Shown piece by piece: positions 54,201-64,000 of a stretch of DNA of 64,000 nt (position 1 is its first letter; each line of letters begins with the position of its first letter). The notes beneath the pieces were generated by a model. It had not been told where the DNA came from and searched no databases. It saw only the letters and a program-made list of their open reading frames with translations. This DNA comes from Lunularia cruciata (Eukaryota; Streptophyta; Marchantiopsida; Lunulariales; Lunulariaceae). The translations under genes and the position numbers were made by a program. The stretch lies in NCBI GenBank assembly GCA_948567375.1, contig OX419759.1, positions 16,770,744-16,834,743 of the forward strand, read 5' to 3'.

Positions 54201-55400
54201 ATATCCTCATGCATTTTTGCAATATCCTCTATTCGGGTGTAAAACCAAACGCCAGGCTAGAGTCTGTGCATCAAGGTTGTTTCTGAGGAAGTCACGGCGT
54301 TGAGTGCAATTGAGTTTCAGCTTAGCCGTATCTACATGTTTCACCAGCAAATTCGCAAAGCTCTGGTGGGTGAGGCAAGCACCGGGTGTCATCGACAACT
54401 CGCTCGGAACTATTCAAAACGTCTTTCACTTCAAATGCAGGACATGTTTGCTGAACAATTGTATGGTGCTTGCTGAACAAACTAATTTGCCGTTCATAAG
54501 GATTCGATCATGCCACTCGATACTTGTCTATAAATCGTGGCCGCCACGTATACCCAACTACAGAAATGACGACTAAATGGACGGTGACTAGACTAACGGT
54601 CTGGAGTGATACCCAACTTGGGAGGATGAGCTTGTGATTCGCTTATGAGCCACCTGAATAGCATATCAACTTTTAACTCAAACATGGTGGGATCCAAGTG
54701 TAGTCACTTATGGACAACCTTACCACTGACTGAAGCTTCAAAAGAGTTAAGCAGGTGGGAAGCCATAAACGTCGTCCTGAAGCCACGAGCGCTAAATTTG
54801 TGGAACTACGACGAAGTTGAACACTTCAGTAATTCGTCCTCGTAATGCCCCCAACACAGTGAACAGATAAGGCGAGATACAACGATTAGTTCAGAAAGTT
54901 CATTATTTTTGTAACAGGGATAAATCTGCAGTAGTGTCAAGATGAGCCACGAGTCAGTTGGAAATTAGTAGATTGGCAATACCTGATTCACACTCAAAGT
55001 GTCACTTGTGTTAGACGCAATCTCTATATCCATCCTATTTTCTCAGACCAAAATCAGAGAAGAAAAAGTTAAATTTCCATGGGTAACTTGTTCCTCCTTT
55101 TTGTGTCTGCCGCTCGAGGAAACACCTGAATATGAACCTGCAAATTTGGATCTGGCAGAGCATGCTCCAGTTGCCTTTCTGGGTGAAAAAGGACGAGGAG
55201 GGTGCTGTAAGCCTTCTGTACCAAGGCTTACAGAAGGCTTACAGCACCCAAAGGAAACAAAGACACGGACGTGTGTACTTTAGGATGCATACACCAACAA
55301 ACTGTACAAAGTTGAAGTACAACCCATGCAGATGACACTGCTGATTGCTCGTGGGTCGTTCTATGACCCTTCTTCTCCTTTACATACACGCGTAAGTTGT
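54200..55400. other. Genic-texture sequence with unassigned frames and a perfect hairpin
   Basis: Several short frames on both strands (for example minus 54,398-54,207 and plus 54,999-55,283) are unrecognised. A perfect 21-bp inverted repeat with an 8-base loop lies at 55,200-55,249. Confidence 0.35.
55200..55249. repeat. Perfect 21-bp inverted repeat
   Basis: GGGTGCTGTAAGCCTTCTGT, extended by one A, is followed by eight bases (ccaaggct) and then its exact reverse complement. It could form a stable hairpin. It is close to the RKP 3' end but beyond the coding region. Confidence 0.8.
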
Positions 55401-55409
55401 ACAACACCA

Positions 55410-55673
55410 TCAATGGCCTCCTCGATTTGGAGACCTACTAATTAAATATCTGAAACAATTGGATTCCTGCCCTGACCTGCCTGCTCCCTTCAAGTCTTTC
55501 TTCACTTCCTCTCCCAAAGTCTCCGTGCCTCCAGAGATTGAATTTACAATAACACTTCTGATATATGTCATGAAGCCCCGAAGTAGCATTTCCAGAGTAG
55601 AGCTCAGAGGTTCATAGTCGACTGCTGTAAGTGAACTCTTGAAATCTCCTCTGACTATCTCTCCTCCTGCCAT
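55410..55673 (-). CDS. Hypothetical small frame downstream of RKP
   Basis: An ATG-initiated minus-strand frame of 87 codons (MAGGEIVRGDFKSSL...) lies about 200 bp beyond the RKP stop. It has a Gly/Ser/Lys-rich C-terminus and no recognised domain. It could be the first exon of a further gene on the minus strand, or chance sequence in the RKP 3' untranslated region. Confidence 0.25.
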   Translation of the reverse strand: MAGGEIVRGDFKSSLTAVDYEPLSSTLEMLLRGFMTYIRSVIVNSISGGTETLGEEVKKDLKGAGRSGQESNCFRYLISRSPNRGGH

Positions 55674-55870
55674 AGCTAATATCCTGTTCGATCTATAGAA
55701 ATGTCAAACCCATACGTAACCTAAAAGTCGAATCCATCTCCTAAAATTGATAATGGATCACTGCCGTCCGAAACAAGTGCTCCTCTTGAATTGTGAGCGG
55801 TTCCTACATTTCACAATCGTGAAATCGGAATTACAAACGAGTCTTGTAAAGATCTGACGAAAGCTCTCCA

Positions 55871-58800
55871 TCAAGGAGACTCATTTTTGGCAAGAACACC
55901 ACTGTCGGCTACAGTAGTGTTGGACGCTGGAAAATCTCCATCTGCAGAAGCCACCAGATCTGACATGGAACCTAACTCCGATATGGCAGCGTTGCAAAAG
56001 AAGCAGCGCTGGTTGTTCAAAAGATGCCGAGTGATACAGCGCAAACATGACTGGTGCTTGCAGGGAACAAAGATGGTGTCCACTTCACATGCATAGCAAA
56101 TGCTACATATCTCCACCTTATCGTCCCCGGTTGCGCCTCGAATCACATCTGAAGTGCACAAAACAATGACGAGGTCTCTTATGTCAACACATTTCGTGTA
56201 CCACGTTGACAACAAATAATCTCTATGTTCAATGCGACAGATGTCCTGTAGCAGGGCAATCCACAAAAGACGATATCCAATCCAGTATTCAGTGGAGTTT
56301 AAGGCATTTCAAGCTCCAAGTCGGTCGGTCTTCGCACACTAGCCCACGCACCTGATTGGCAAATCTCTTCGGCTGTTGCTCTCTTCCGTGCCTCCTCTGA
56401 CTCCACTCTTAACCTCTTCACGAAGCCTTTCAGCTCGGGAAGTTTCCTCAAAGATGGATCACCCTTAAATGCGGCAGCCTGAAGGCCAGTCAAGAATCTT
56501 GAGTAGCTTAAACTAAGCAGATGTGTTCGCAGAAAAAGAAATGCTAATCTCCCGAGAACAACTCACTCAACTAAAGTTTTAAGCTTAAGCGCATTGATTC
56601 TCACCCAATTAAAGTCGAGTAGATATTCAAAGTCGTTGATCATTGACGGCGAGAAGTCCACGTTTGCTATGACTTTTGCTAAATCAGAAACAAGACCATG
56701 ATTCATCGATGTAGTGGCAACTGAAAGATTCAGCACAATACCCACAATTGGAGCTAGAATCATCGATCTGTTTATTTTCTCCATAGGTGGGCCTTGTTGC
56801 CTTAGAGCACTGCACACGGAGAGAGACATGGTCCTCAGAGTTATCCAACTGAGGCTTACTCCCAACTTCTAAGCAAATTATATCCCGTTCCCAGCTTCAT
56901 TCCGTTTCAACATTATCTCTCTTGCATGTTCCTGTACAGGAACATCTATATACACACATCTATATGCTTAGGCACGATCTATATACACATACTTTAGGAA
57001 GATCTAATCCCCGCGTTCCATCTGCAATCTATCTAAGATCTCAAATAAGATTACGAATACAAACTTGCCTATCAAATATTTCTGCATCTGCGCTGGATGT
57101 TGTGTGATTCAGCACAAAAATGATCAGCTCACAGAGCCTGACTAGATTCATCTCAGCACCGAGCAAAAATGCATGAGGTAGCTCTTGTGTGAAGAACTCC
57201 AAAATTCTCTCCAGGTTGCATGAGAGCTCAAACATAATCGTACACTTCCTTTGCTGTATGTCCTGCCCCTGTATTTGCTTCAAAGCAAAATCCAAAATTG
57301 CTGGTAAGAATTTGGACAATTGTCCGGGAAGAAGGTTAGGAGAGGCAATTCGTTCTTGTTCCACGTAAGCTCATACTTTTAAACGCAGAAAAATCTGAAT
57401 GAGTCTCTCCGGTGACAAAGTTTGCCAGATGCGGTAATACTTACTGAAATAATATTTTCAAAAAATTTCTAAGTAATACAAGGAGGAGCGGTGACAGATA
57501 TCACTCTTTTAAAAACTAACCCCATAGAAGTGAAATATAGGGAGAAAGACAAGGGTTCTCGATAAGCTCAAAACTTCATGTACACCAAGTAATAACGTAA
57601 AATTAGTATCCTAGAAGTAACCGATGAGCTCTGTACAGGCAACTTAAGTATTTCGCTTCCACTGTTATGTACTCTAGTTCATTTAGTGTTTGCCAGCTTC
57701 GCCCAGCTTCAGGATTATAAGAGAGTAGCAAAATTTACGTACTAGAGGTTGACGGTCGAGTTCCTGCATTTCCTTGATCACCACGGAAAACTCGGTAATT
57801 GTCCAGTTGAGAGTGTTGAACAAGCGATTGAGGAAAGAAGCAAAGAGTTTTTCGTCCGATAGACATTTCTCCTTCAGCAATTGCTGCAAATTGAAGCTGC
57901 CGGTTAGTAACCGCAACTAGAAGAAACCAATGAGAAATCTTATAGAATAGTTCAGATCTAAAGGACTAGAAGCTTAACATGGACCAAACAAAACACTTAA
58001 TCTACAAAGGCGTTGGCAGATAAGCTGATTTCTAAAAGTTGATTGTGCACTCGCTTGGACAATACAACTAGAGGTACTTGACATCTTTACGTGGTTATCC
58101 TTGATTACTCTCGTATGATCGGAGTTTAACTACTGTGTTTATAAGGTAGCAGGAGGTACAGGAGCTCACTTGGAAAAACGAAGAGAACGACTCTCCATGG
58201 GGATAACATTTTGAAGCTCCAAAACCGGATCCTTTACAAAGGCGCAGGAGAATGTTGGAAACTGGGATCCAAAACCGGTTATCGAAAGCCGTAAGCAATG
58301 CACCGACCATGCACTCTCGTGCAGCCTTGCACTTCTCAAACGCAGCTACATGCTCCTTGTACTGCACCAGAACAGATATCGACTGTAGGAGGACATCTCT
58401 AATATCTGGATTGGCTATTCTTGGGTCGCTGAAGTGAGTCACAAGGAAGGTTACCTGTATCAATCAGCAGATAGAGCAATTCAGCCACAACAAATGTGCA
58501 AATGCAAACATAACACATACAAAGGCAAAGCGAAGAAGTTGATTAAGGGTGAGATATGTAAGAGAACATCAAAAGGATAAATAACATACCAGAGGAGAAA
58601 GTCCTTGTTGTAACAAGGCAGAAGCTGGAGTTACAAAAGGTGGATCACTCCGGCGAAGAGCATGAAACGAATCCACCTACAAGATTAGACGCCTCATCAT
58701 GTTAGCATGTACAACACTGGCACCTATACATGACAACAGAAGAACATGGAGCTATCCTTAAACCACGCTCATACTTCTAGTTTGAGCCCAACAGAGTAGA

Positions 58801-61800
58801 GTAACCTGGACCCCTCTTTCAGGACGATCTTTGTAGAGAAACAGAAACTAGGGCTGTGCACTCTAATTTCCAAATATGAGGATAAGAGACTACTATACTA
58901 CAAAGTCTTCCTTACTTTCGTGAAGTTCGTTTTATCATTATAAAGGTCCGAGGAAATACGCACCAAAGTCTCGACATAAAATTCTGGTACATAGCCGAAG
59001 ATATTATCTTTCTTGCTAAACACCAGTAGAAGTTGGACAATCCACATGCAAGTTGCATACATTCCTCTCTGCTTCCACCTAGAGAAGAGAGAAACTCTAT
59101 ACCTGTGGAAAAGGACCCCACATTTCAAAGAAAATACTCAAGTAAGGTCACAACCCCAGATGTGTGATCCTTTGGCCACGTGGCTATGCCCTGGTCGTTT
59201 ACCACTAAAATCTTGAAGAACCTAAAGTTGGCCACGCTTGCGTTTATTAATTAACATGAATGACAAAGTTATTGAATGCATAAAGATGCAGGAGAACGGA
59301 TGCGCAACACTGAAAGCGGCTACAGTAAAAGTGATAGAAAAAACTCTCAATGTACTACTAGACTATAATTGATGAAATTAAAACAGATCAGGACCATCGC
59401 TTCATTCGAATGTCTTCTTGAGGGCACCCTATTGAGTAATGGAATACAGACCCCGTCGTAAACAACCCGGTTCCATACCTACGTCTGATCGGACTGACTC
59501 TAACTTTTGACAGTGACGTGGTAAGAATCTTCACAACTGTCAATTACCTAGAGAGATGAGTATGCATATCCGCAGAGGGCTATAAGCAAATCTAAGTAGT
59601 GTGGTGTGGGTCCAATAGCATTTGAGTATATACATAAGCCTTATCAATCAAAGAAGTAGACTTCAAACTGAGAACATACCAAGTGCACCTTCGGACGCAT
59701 TCAATCAGTTTCTCCCGAGTAGCAGCTCTGTCCTCTTTTAACTTCTTCAAGCCACAGTCACTAGACACTTTGTCCGACCGAATTTGACGGTCAATATCTT
59801 CTAGCTGTGATATGAACTGCATCTGTTGCTGCATATCGTACGAAGCCTAGACAAAATTTCCAAGATACTTGATTAGGACATGAATAGATTTTCATCTTCT
59901 AGGCTCTAATACTCAACTCCATTCACAAAATCAGCTCAGACATCGCGGACAATCCAAGCAATCAAGAGTATCAGTAATGGCCATGACACAATCAAACACG
60001 TTCGTTTGTACAAAGTGCACCCACTCAAGTCAGACATACTCAGATCAAAGGAATATTGTTTGTCATTCAGTATGATTTAACGTATGGTTGGTGGTTCAGT
60101 ATGCTACATGTCTTGATTACAGGCGTTCCTGCCATTACAATCTACCAGGAGTTCTTGCTGAAGATGAAAGTTGGTCTCATGACATAGCGTCATGGCAATC
60201 AGATCTATTTAGTTTGACCTTCCCATTCCCATTTTACCCAACACTCACATTCCTAGGTGAATCTTCAACAAATTAAACGCGTGCTTGCCAGTTTTACTGG
60301 TCTTCTAACCTGCAACTTACGGTCTTCTCAATAGAAGGTCCAGGATCCTGCCCTGGCATATTCTTGTCGTGAATCTTTCATAGATCCTACTCTTCCTACA
60401 TCGCACCTCATTGCTGATTGCTAGTTCTGAGTTTCTTTCCTGCCTTCTCCTGTCAAGCTGCAGTGCAATTTCGCTACCCTTTCCCCCTTGTAGCTACTTC
60501 TCTACCCAAATTCCTGCAGTCCTTCAAAGTTGAGAGGAAACCAAATTCACATTCAGTAGGCACTAATTTGGGTGGGTTCACGAAGCAACTCATATTTTAG
60601 TACGTAATCAGCGTATGGCTACACAAGCGGCGACGCAGTTCCTCAGAGACAAAGATCGGCCGCACCACCCAATGCTCTTGTAACTGGAACAAGTAGGTAA
60701 TTCACGGTTACGTGGATATCAAAATATCAGCACTGACGTCTTCCTCTGTAGAATAAACTGCCCTTAGATTGTCGAAAAATACAGGAGAAAGAGGCAAATA
60801 TTTCAAGCGTAGGGCAGAGTTATAAATAAACAAAATTCATAAGGATAAAAGGAGTGTATGAGCTGAGGGTTGTTTAACCCTAGCTAATCATTGGGAACTT
60901 GTAACTACACTCGACAATGGCTACTTCAAGCATGACACAGCTTCACCAGCCCCATAACTACCTTTTTGCAGGTGAGTTAATACACCACCTCCATCCGAAA
61001 ATTCTACCTTTATCGGAAGAGAAAGGAGAAGTCAGCTGAGCTGGTGTTTACCAACAGTCAACACAAAAGAGAGTATTGGTTCTACTCACGCAATAAGAAA
61101 GTACTGAAGCAGTAAAGAAAGTCAAAGATCGTGCAAAGTTCTCATTTTGCACGTGTGAAGAATTAGAATTCTGAGTTTCTAAACTACCTTATTCTCTCAG
61201 GGCAAAGCGCATCCACTTAACTGTTAACACGTAAATAATACCGCCAAATATCTATAGAATTAAAAACGACAGTAACCCTTCCTACTTGATACTTAGATAT
61301 GACAAATAATCAATGTCATGCATCAGTGTTCATCATGGCACGACAAACCTTCAAGAAGTTCACCTCCAATTACTATCCCCCTGCGCTTTTGACATCGGAA
61401 AAGTGTTAGGATTGGGATGCTAAACATACTGGCCCCAAATCTAGAGGGGCAGACTTGACTTTCAGACCAGGAACTTAAACGAGGATATGTGGAGGGCAGG
61501 CAAACTTCATGGCGCTGTTTAGGACAGATGCCAACTCAAATATTCTCGACCTTATGAATGATTAATAACAGAAAGGTATGGGGTATGGGGATAACAAGGT
61601 CGTCTACGAACCGTGTTACAGATGTAAACACAAACGTTTTACCCTTCAAAGTCAAGAAAACCAACTCCTCATAACGACATCGACCTGTTGACTGAGACAG
61701 AGCGGCATCCTTCGTTCACCCCCCTTGGATCACTAAGTAAGCAGGACTCATCAAGCCCGTTGACTCAAAACCAGAGTTGGCTACCCTCCTATATGCATAA

Positions 61801-64000
61801 GCAGACGCAGGCGACAAATCTGATGGTTTGGCTGAAGATCAATATGAAAGATCTCGTTGAGAAAGAATATTAGCTCTTGAGCATCATTCTTGTTGGCCCA
61901 TTTGGAATGTTTCAATCCAAAAAGAGGGTGTTCACATGAACACCATTTCATCTACATAGCTAGTCCTATCGCCGTTGGTCATTGATATCTATCATATCCA
62001 GCTACTGAAGTCAACCTCCAAGCCGTCATAAAGCTAAACGTCCCGAGTAACTTCTTAGACACGGCTCTGCACCTTCGACCACTCACTCGAGGATACAACC
62101 TGGGATCACACTTTGTTCTCTTATAGACTATAGGCTCCATTGTACCCATTTTCCCTACTTGTCTTAGATCGTCACCATGCACATCCTAATTTGAAAGGTA
62201 CTTTTAAATCTTCTTTCGATTATTTTCCATGTTTTAAAAAGAGGCAAAAATGTTTTGAAGGAATCAAGACACACAATATCCCAGATTGTTTAGTATTAAT
62301 AAATGCAAATCAAAATTCCATGGCTATACTTGAAGCACCGTTAGGCGCACCTACGAGCCTGAAGTGATTTCGTCCCTTTCGTCTAGGGGTAAAGGACATC
62401 GTCTTTTCATGTCAAAGACACGGTTCAAATCCCGTAAGGGACACTCTCCTTACCTGCACTAAGGTTGCTCACCTACGTTCCTTCAATTTTTCGGTATAAA
62501 TTGGAGCCCTCTTCTTTAGCCGTGATGTCTGCTGATATAAGTTTTTGCTCTCTATTAAGTTGAGCATCACGTTATCCGCTCAACAAGAGATTGTACGACA
62601 AAAAACATCTCAACCATATGAGGCTAAACTAACACTTACCTGTTTGAAGTTAGATCCAAGGCCGAGGTGATACAAAAGCACCAGCATATCCAGCAACTCT
62701 TCCTCTCTGATTGCTTCGGACAAGTCCTTAATTGTCTTGAAACCCATTCTCTCGATTTTGCGGACCGGTGAGGATCTCCTGCTTAGAAGCGTATCCACTC
62801 TTCCACTAGAGCTCGGTTTATCTTCGTCCATCTCGTCGCAATTCCTAGTGTCGCATTCACTGTTAATATTGTTACTTCGTTCACTAACGCTACTTGACTG
62901 GCCACATGCACTCTTCTCAACGGTGCTCTTCACTTCACATAGGGCCATTGAGTTCCAGTTCACCAAGTCCAGACAACAAGCAGGCTTGCACTTGCCTCCG
63001 TGCTTCACAACCATTCCTCCATCATCCATGTCGCTTTCATCCCATTCAACCTCGGCATGGTCCTCGGACGAAACTGGAAGAGTTTTTGACAGATGACTGA
63101 AAGTTCCTCCAAGGCGTGCAAAATCATAGGAGTACCCATTCTCTTTAAGGAATAAGGAAACTGGAAATGTACGTTTCCCTGCCTTATGCAAAAAGCCAGC
63201 ACACGTATCCTGCTGTTCTTTACCAGCATCTCCTGTATCACCATTTTTGTTTCCCGCAAGACCTTCCGAGAGGAACCGTAACAACACGTAATAAGTAGAC
63301 ACTAAGACCGAGTTGTCTGAAAGACCTGGCGGAGGCATGTTGCGGTTGGCGCCACTATTCTTGCAGATCAGATTCCGCAAGAACTTCCCGAAGAGCAAGC
63401 CAGGTACTTGCCTTGAGGACGCAACTCCTGCACCTGTAGGTACAGGTGGAATGAAGTGGAGCAAAGTTCGACATAGTTCCCAGTGTAACTCCTCTACCTG
63501 ATCAAATGCAACATCATTGCCATATTAAACTCCATAAACTGAACAACTACTTCACCACCCGAATTTGAACTCCCTACAACAAGATTTACTCTCTCACTGT
63601 CTAGAAGAGATATCCTGGCGAATGATCAGCACAAAAATAGGGAGAGGTGGAAATCATGAAGGTAATGAAGATTCATATTCTCCGCGAATATGCCTGGCCT
63701 CAAGAAGCACTTGTTTTGCGAAAACAAAAAAGAACATGAAGCTAGCTGCATAATTGTACATGAGGACCACTAAGCTGGTTCATGGAATCCCCTGATGATT
63801 GAGCAGAAAAGTGAATATAGTGGGAGTTGGATTGTGTACCTTTGCAATTGCTTTGGCTAAGGCAGAAGCAGCATGTCTCATCCTTGATTCCGAACACAAA
63901 TCCTCTCGTGACCCATGCCACCACACAGTTGGCATTAGAGCTTCCAGGTCAAACTTGTTTGGTACCTTCCGCGTAAGCAGGCCTTCTAAACAGGATTCAA
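55871..64000 (-). CDS. RKP: E3 ubiquitin ligase RKP (KPC1-like), C-terminal part, spliced
   Basis: Eleven exons are read leftward: 64000-63840 (partial), 63497-62640, 59846-59680, 59102-58916, 58676-58590, 58454-58170, 57883-57743, 57268-57069, 56809-56605, 56478-56352, 56148-55871. Phases agree at every junction and give about 897 codons; positions may be off by one. Conserved landmarks include PTVWWHGSREDLC, WYRVSLFSRWKQRGMY, VQLLLVFSKKD, FLNRLFNTLNWTITEFSV, SADAEIFD and MILAPIVGIVLNL. The last exon holds a C3HC4 RING (CSICYAC, PCKHQSC, CITRH, CFFCN). RKP is the plant relative of KPC1; the Arabidopsis protein is tied to turnover of CDK inhibitors. The N-terminal SPRY part lies beyond the window. 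All introns are GT-AG except one GC-AG (57,068-56,810). The frame is intact, so the gene is probably functional. Confidence 0.93.
62182..62337 (+). pseudogene. rps2: Mitochondrial rps2 fragment (NUMT)
   Basis: About 52 codons, antisense to RKP, encode HPNLKGTFKSSFDYFPCF, then FEGIKTHNIPDCLVLINANQ and NSMAILEA. The PDCLVLINANxNSMAILEA stretch is the conserved end of mitochondrial ribosomal protein S2 of land plants, where organellar S2 normally continues into PIxxLVDS. The match stops at 62,337, so this is a fragment. No start codon or full-length frame is present, and it sits in a nuclear intron. I identify it from memory of the family. Confidence 0.7.
62372..62443 (+). tRNA. trnE: Mitochondrial-type tRNA-Glu(UUC), degenerate nuclear copy
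   Basis: A 72-base cloverleaf-like sequence starts GTCCCTTTCGTCTAG and ends AAGGGAC, with a perfect 7-bp acceptor stem. The anticodon loop TTTTCAT carries TTC. It resembles plant mitochondrial trnE, which starts GTCCCTTTCGTCCAG. The T stem has lost one base (ACGG against CCCGT), so it is probably a pseudo-tRNA. It lies 35 bases after the rps2 fragment, within the RKP intron and on the opposite strand. Confidence 0.75.

Larger units (their letters stand above)
59847..62639 (-). other. Long RKP intron carrying organellar DNA
   Basis: This 2.8-kb intron is far longer than the other nine (126-577 bp). It contains mitochondrial-like rps2 and tRNA-Glu fragments near its start (62,182-62,443) and no other recognised feature. 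Other open frames in it are short. Confidence 0.75.

Noticed and set aside
62372-62443. A functional nuclear tRNA gene
   Set aside because: The sequence is of mitochondrial type, the T stem lacks a base, and it adjoins an rps2 fragment, so it is an inserted organellar copy.
62737-63096. Plus-strand frame of 119 codons
   Set aside because: It is antisense to the large RKP exon, whose minus-strand frame is conserved and spliced consistently.
1-64000. CRISPR array, rRNA, phage or bacterial operon
   Set aside because: No spaced identical repeats, rRNA-like sequence or ribosome-binding patterns were seen. Introns, LTR elements and plant gene content indicate a nuclear plant genome.

Overview
The window comes from a land-plant nuclear genome, probably from a repeat-rich, non-flowering lineage, although the exact clade cannot be fixed from sequence alone. 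Three things support this: a spliced gene on the minus strand at the right end that is clearly the plant E3 ligase RKP (KPC1-like); a fragment of mitochondrial rps2 plus a plant-mitochondrial-type tRNA-Glu inside one of its introns; and a large block of Copia, Ty3/Gypsy and chromovirus elements whose decay is dominated by CAG-to-TAG type changes.

Layout. Positions 1-8,880 are moderately complex sequence with only weak, unrecognised reading frames. From about 8,880 to 54,200 the window is a transposable-element block. Its left part (8.9-28 kb) is AT-rich and holds old relics: a non-LTR-like reverse transcriptase fragment, a 740-bp solo LTR (E1, 11,033-11,772), an unclassified minus-strand coding relic (12.0-14.5 kb), a PIF/Harbinger transposase fragment (22.8-23.2 kb) and several short direct repeats. 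Its right part (27.9-53.0 kb) is a five-level nest. A minus-strand Copia element is split inside its protease by element D1 (28,741-51,845). D1 is split in its gag by a chromovirus C (31,072-47,141). C is split in its integrase by a solo LTR E2 (35,606-46,272, minus). E2 is split by element D2 (35,668-45,594). From about 54.2 kb the sequence is genic again, and RKP runs from beyond 64,000 down to 55,871, with eleven exons visible.

The unusual system is the D family (copies D1 and D2). D2 carries one uninterrupted frame of about 2,400 codons, broken by nonsense codons but by no frameshift. It encodes gag with zinc knuckles, an aspartic protease, a cytosine-5 DNA methyltransferase domain of DNMT3/DRM type, Ty3-like reverse transcriptase and RNase H, a DDE integrase, and a canonical C4HC3 PHD finger at the position where chromoviruses carry a chromodomain. 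This is a retrotransposon with both a DNA-methylation writer and a putative histone reader. Its ends are also odd. Instead of two identical LTRs the insertion reads A1 - leader - polyprotein - B1 - A2 - B2, where A is 444 bp and B is 106 bp. The outer ends are TGTCA...TGACA and a 4-bp target duplication (ATGC) flanks it. D1 has A - leader - polyprotein - B and its own 4-bp duplication (GAAA). This split-repeat layout recalls PAT/DIRS-type elements, although the enzymes are Ty3-like.

Both D copies are dead. In-frame stops in D2 are 11 TAG, 4 TGA and no TAA, and several are shared with D1. D1 has lost the second half of the methyltransferase and all of RNase H plus integrase. The window therefore records a host gene beside a layered graveyard of retroelements, one family of which captured chromatin-modifying domains.
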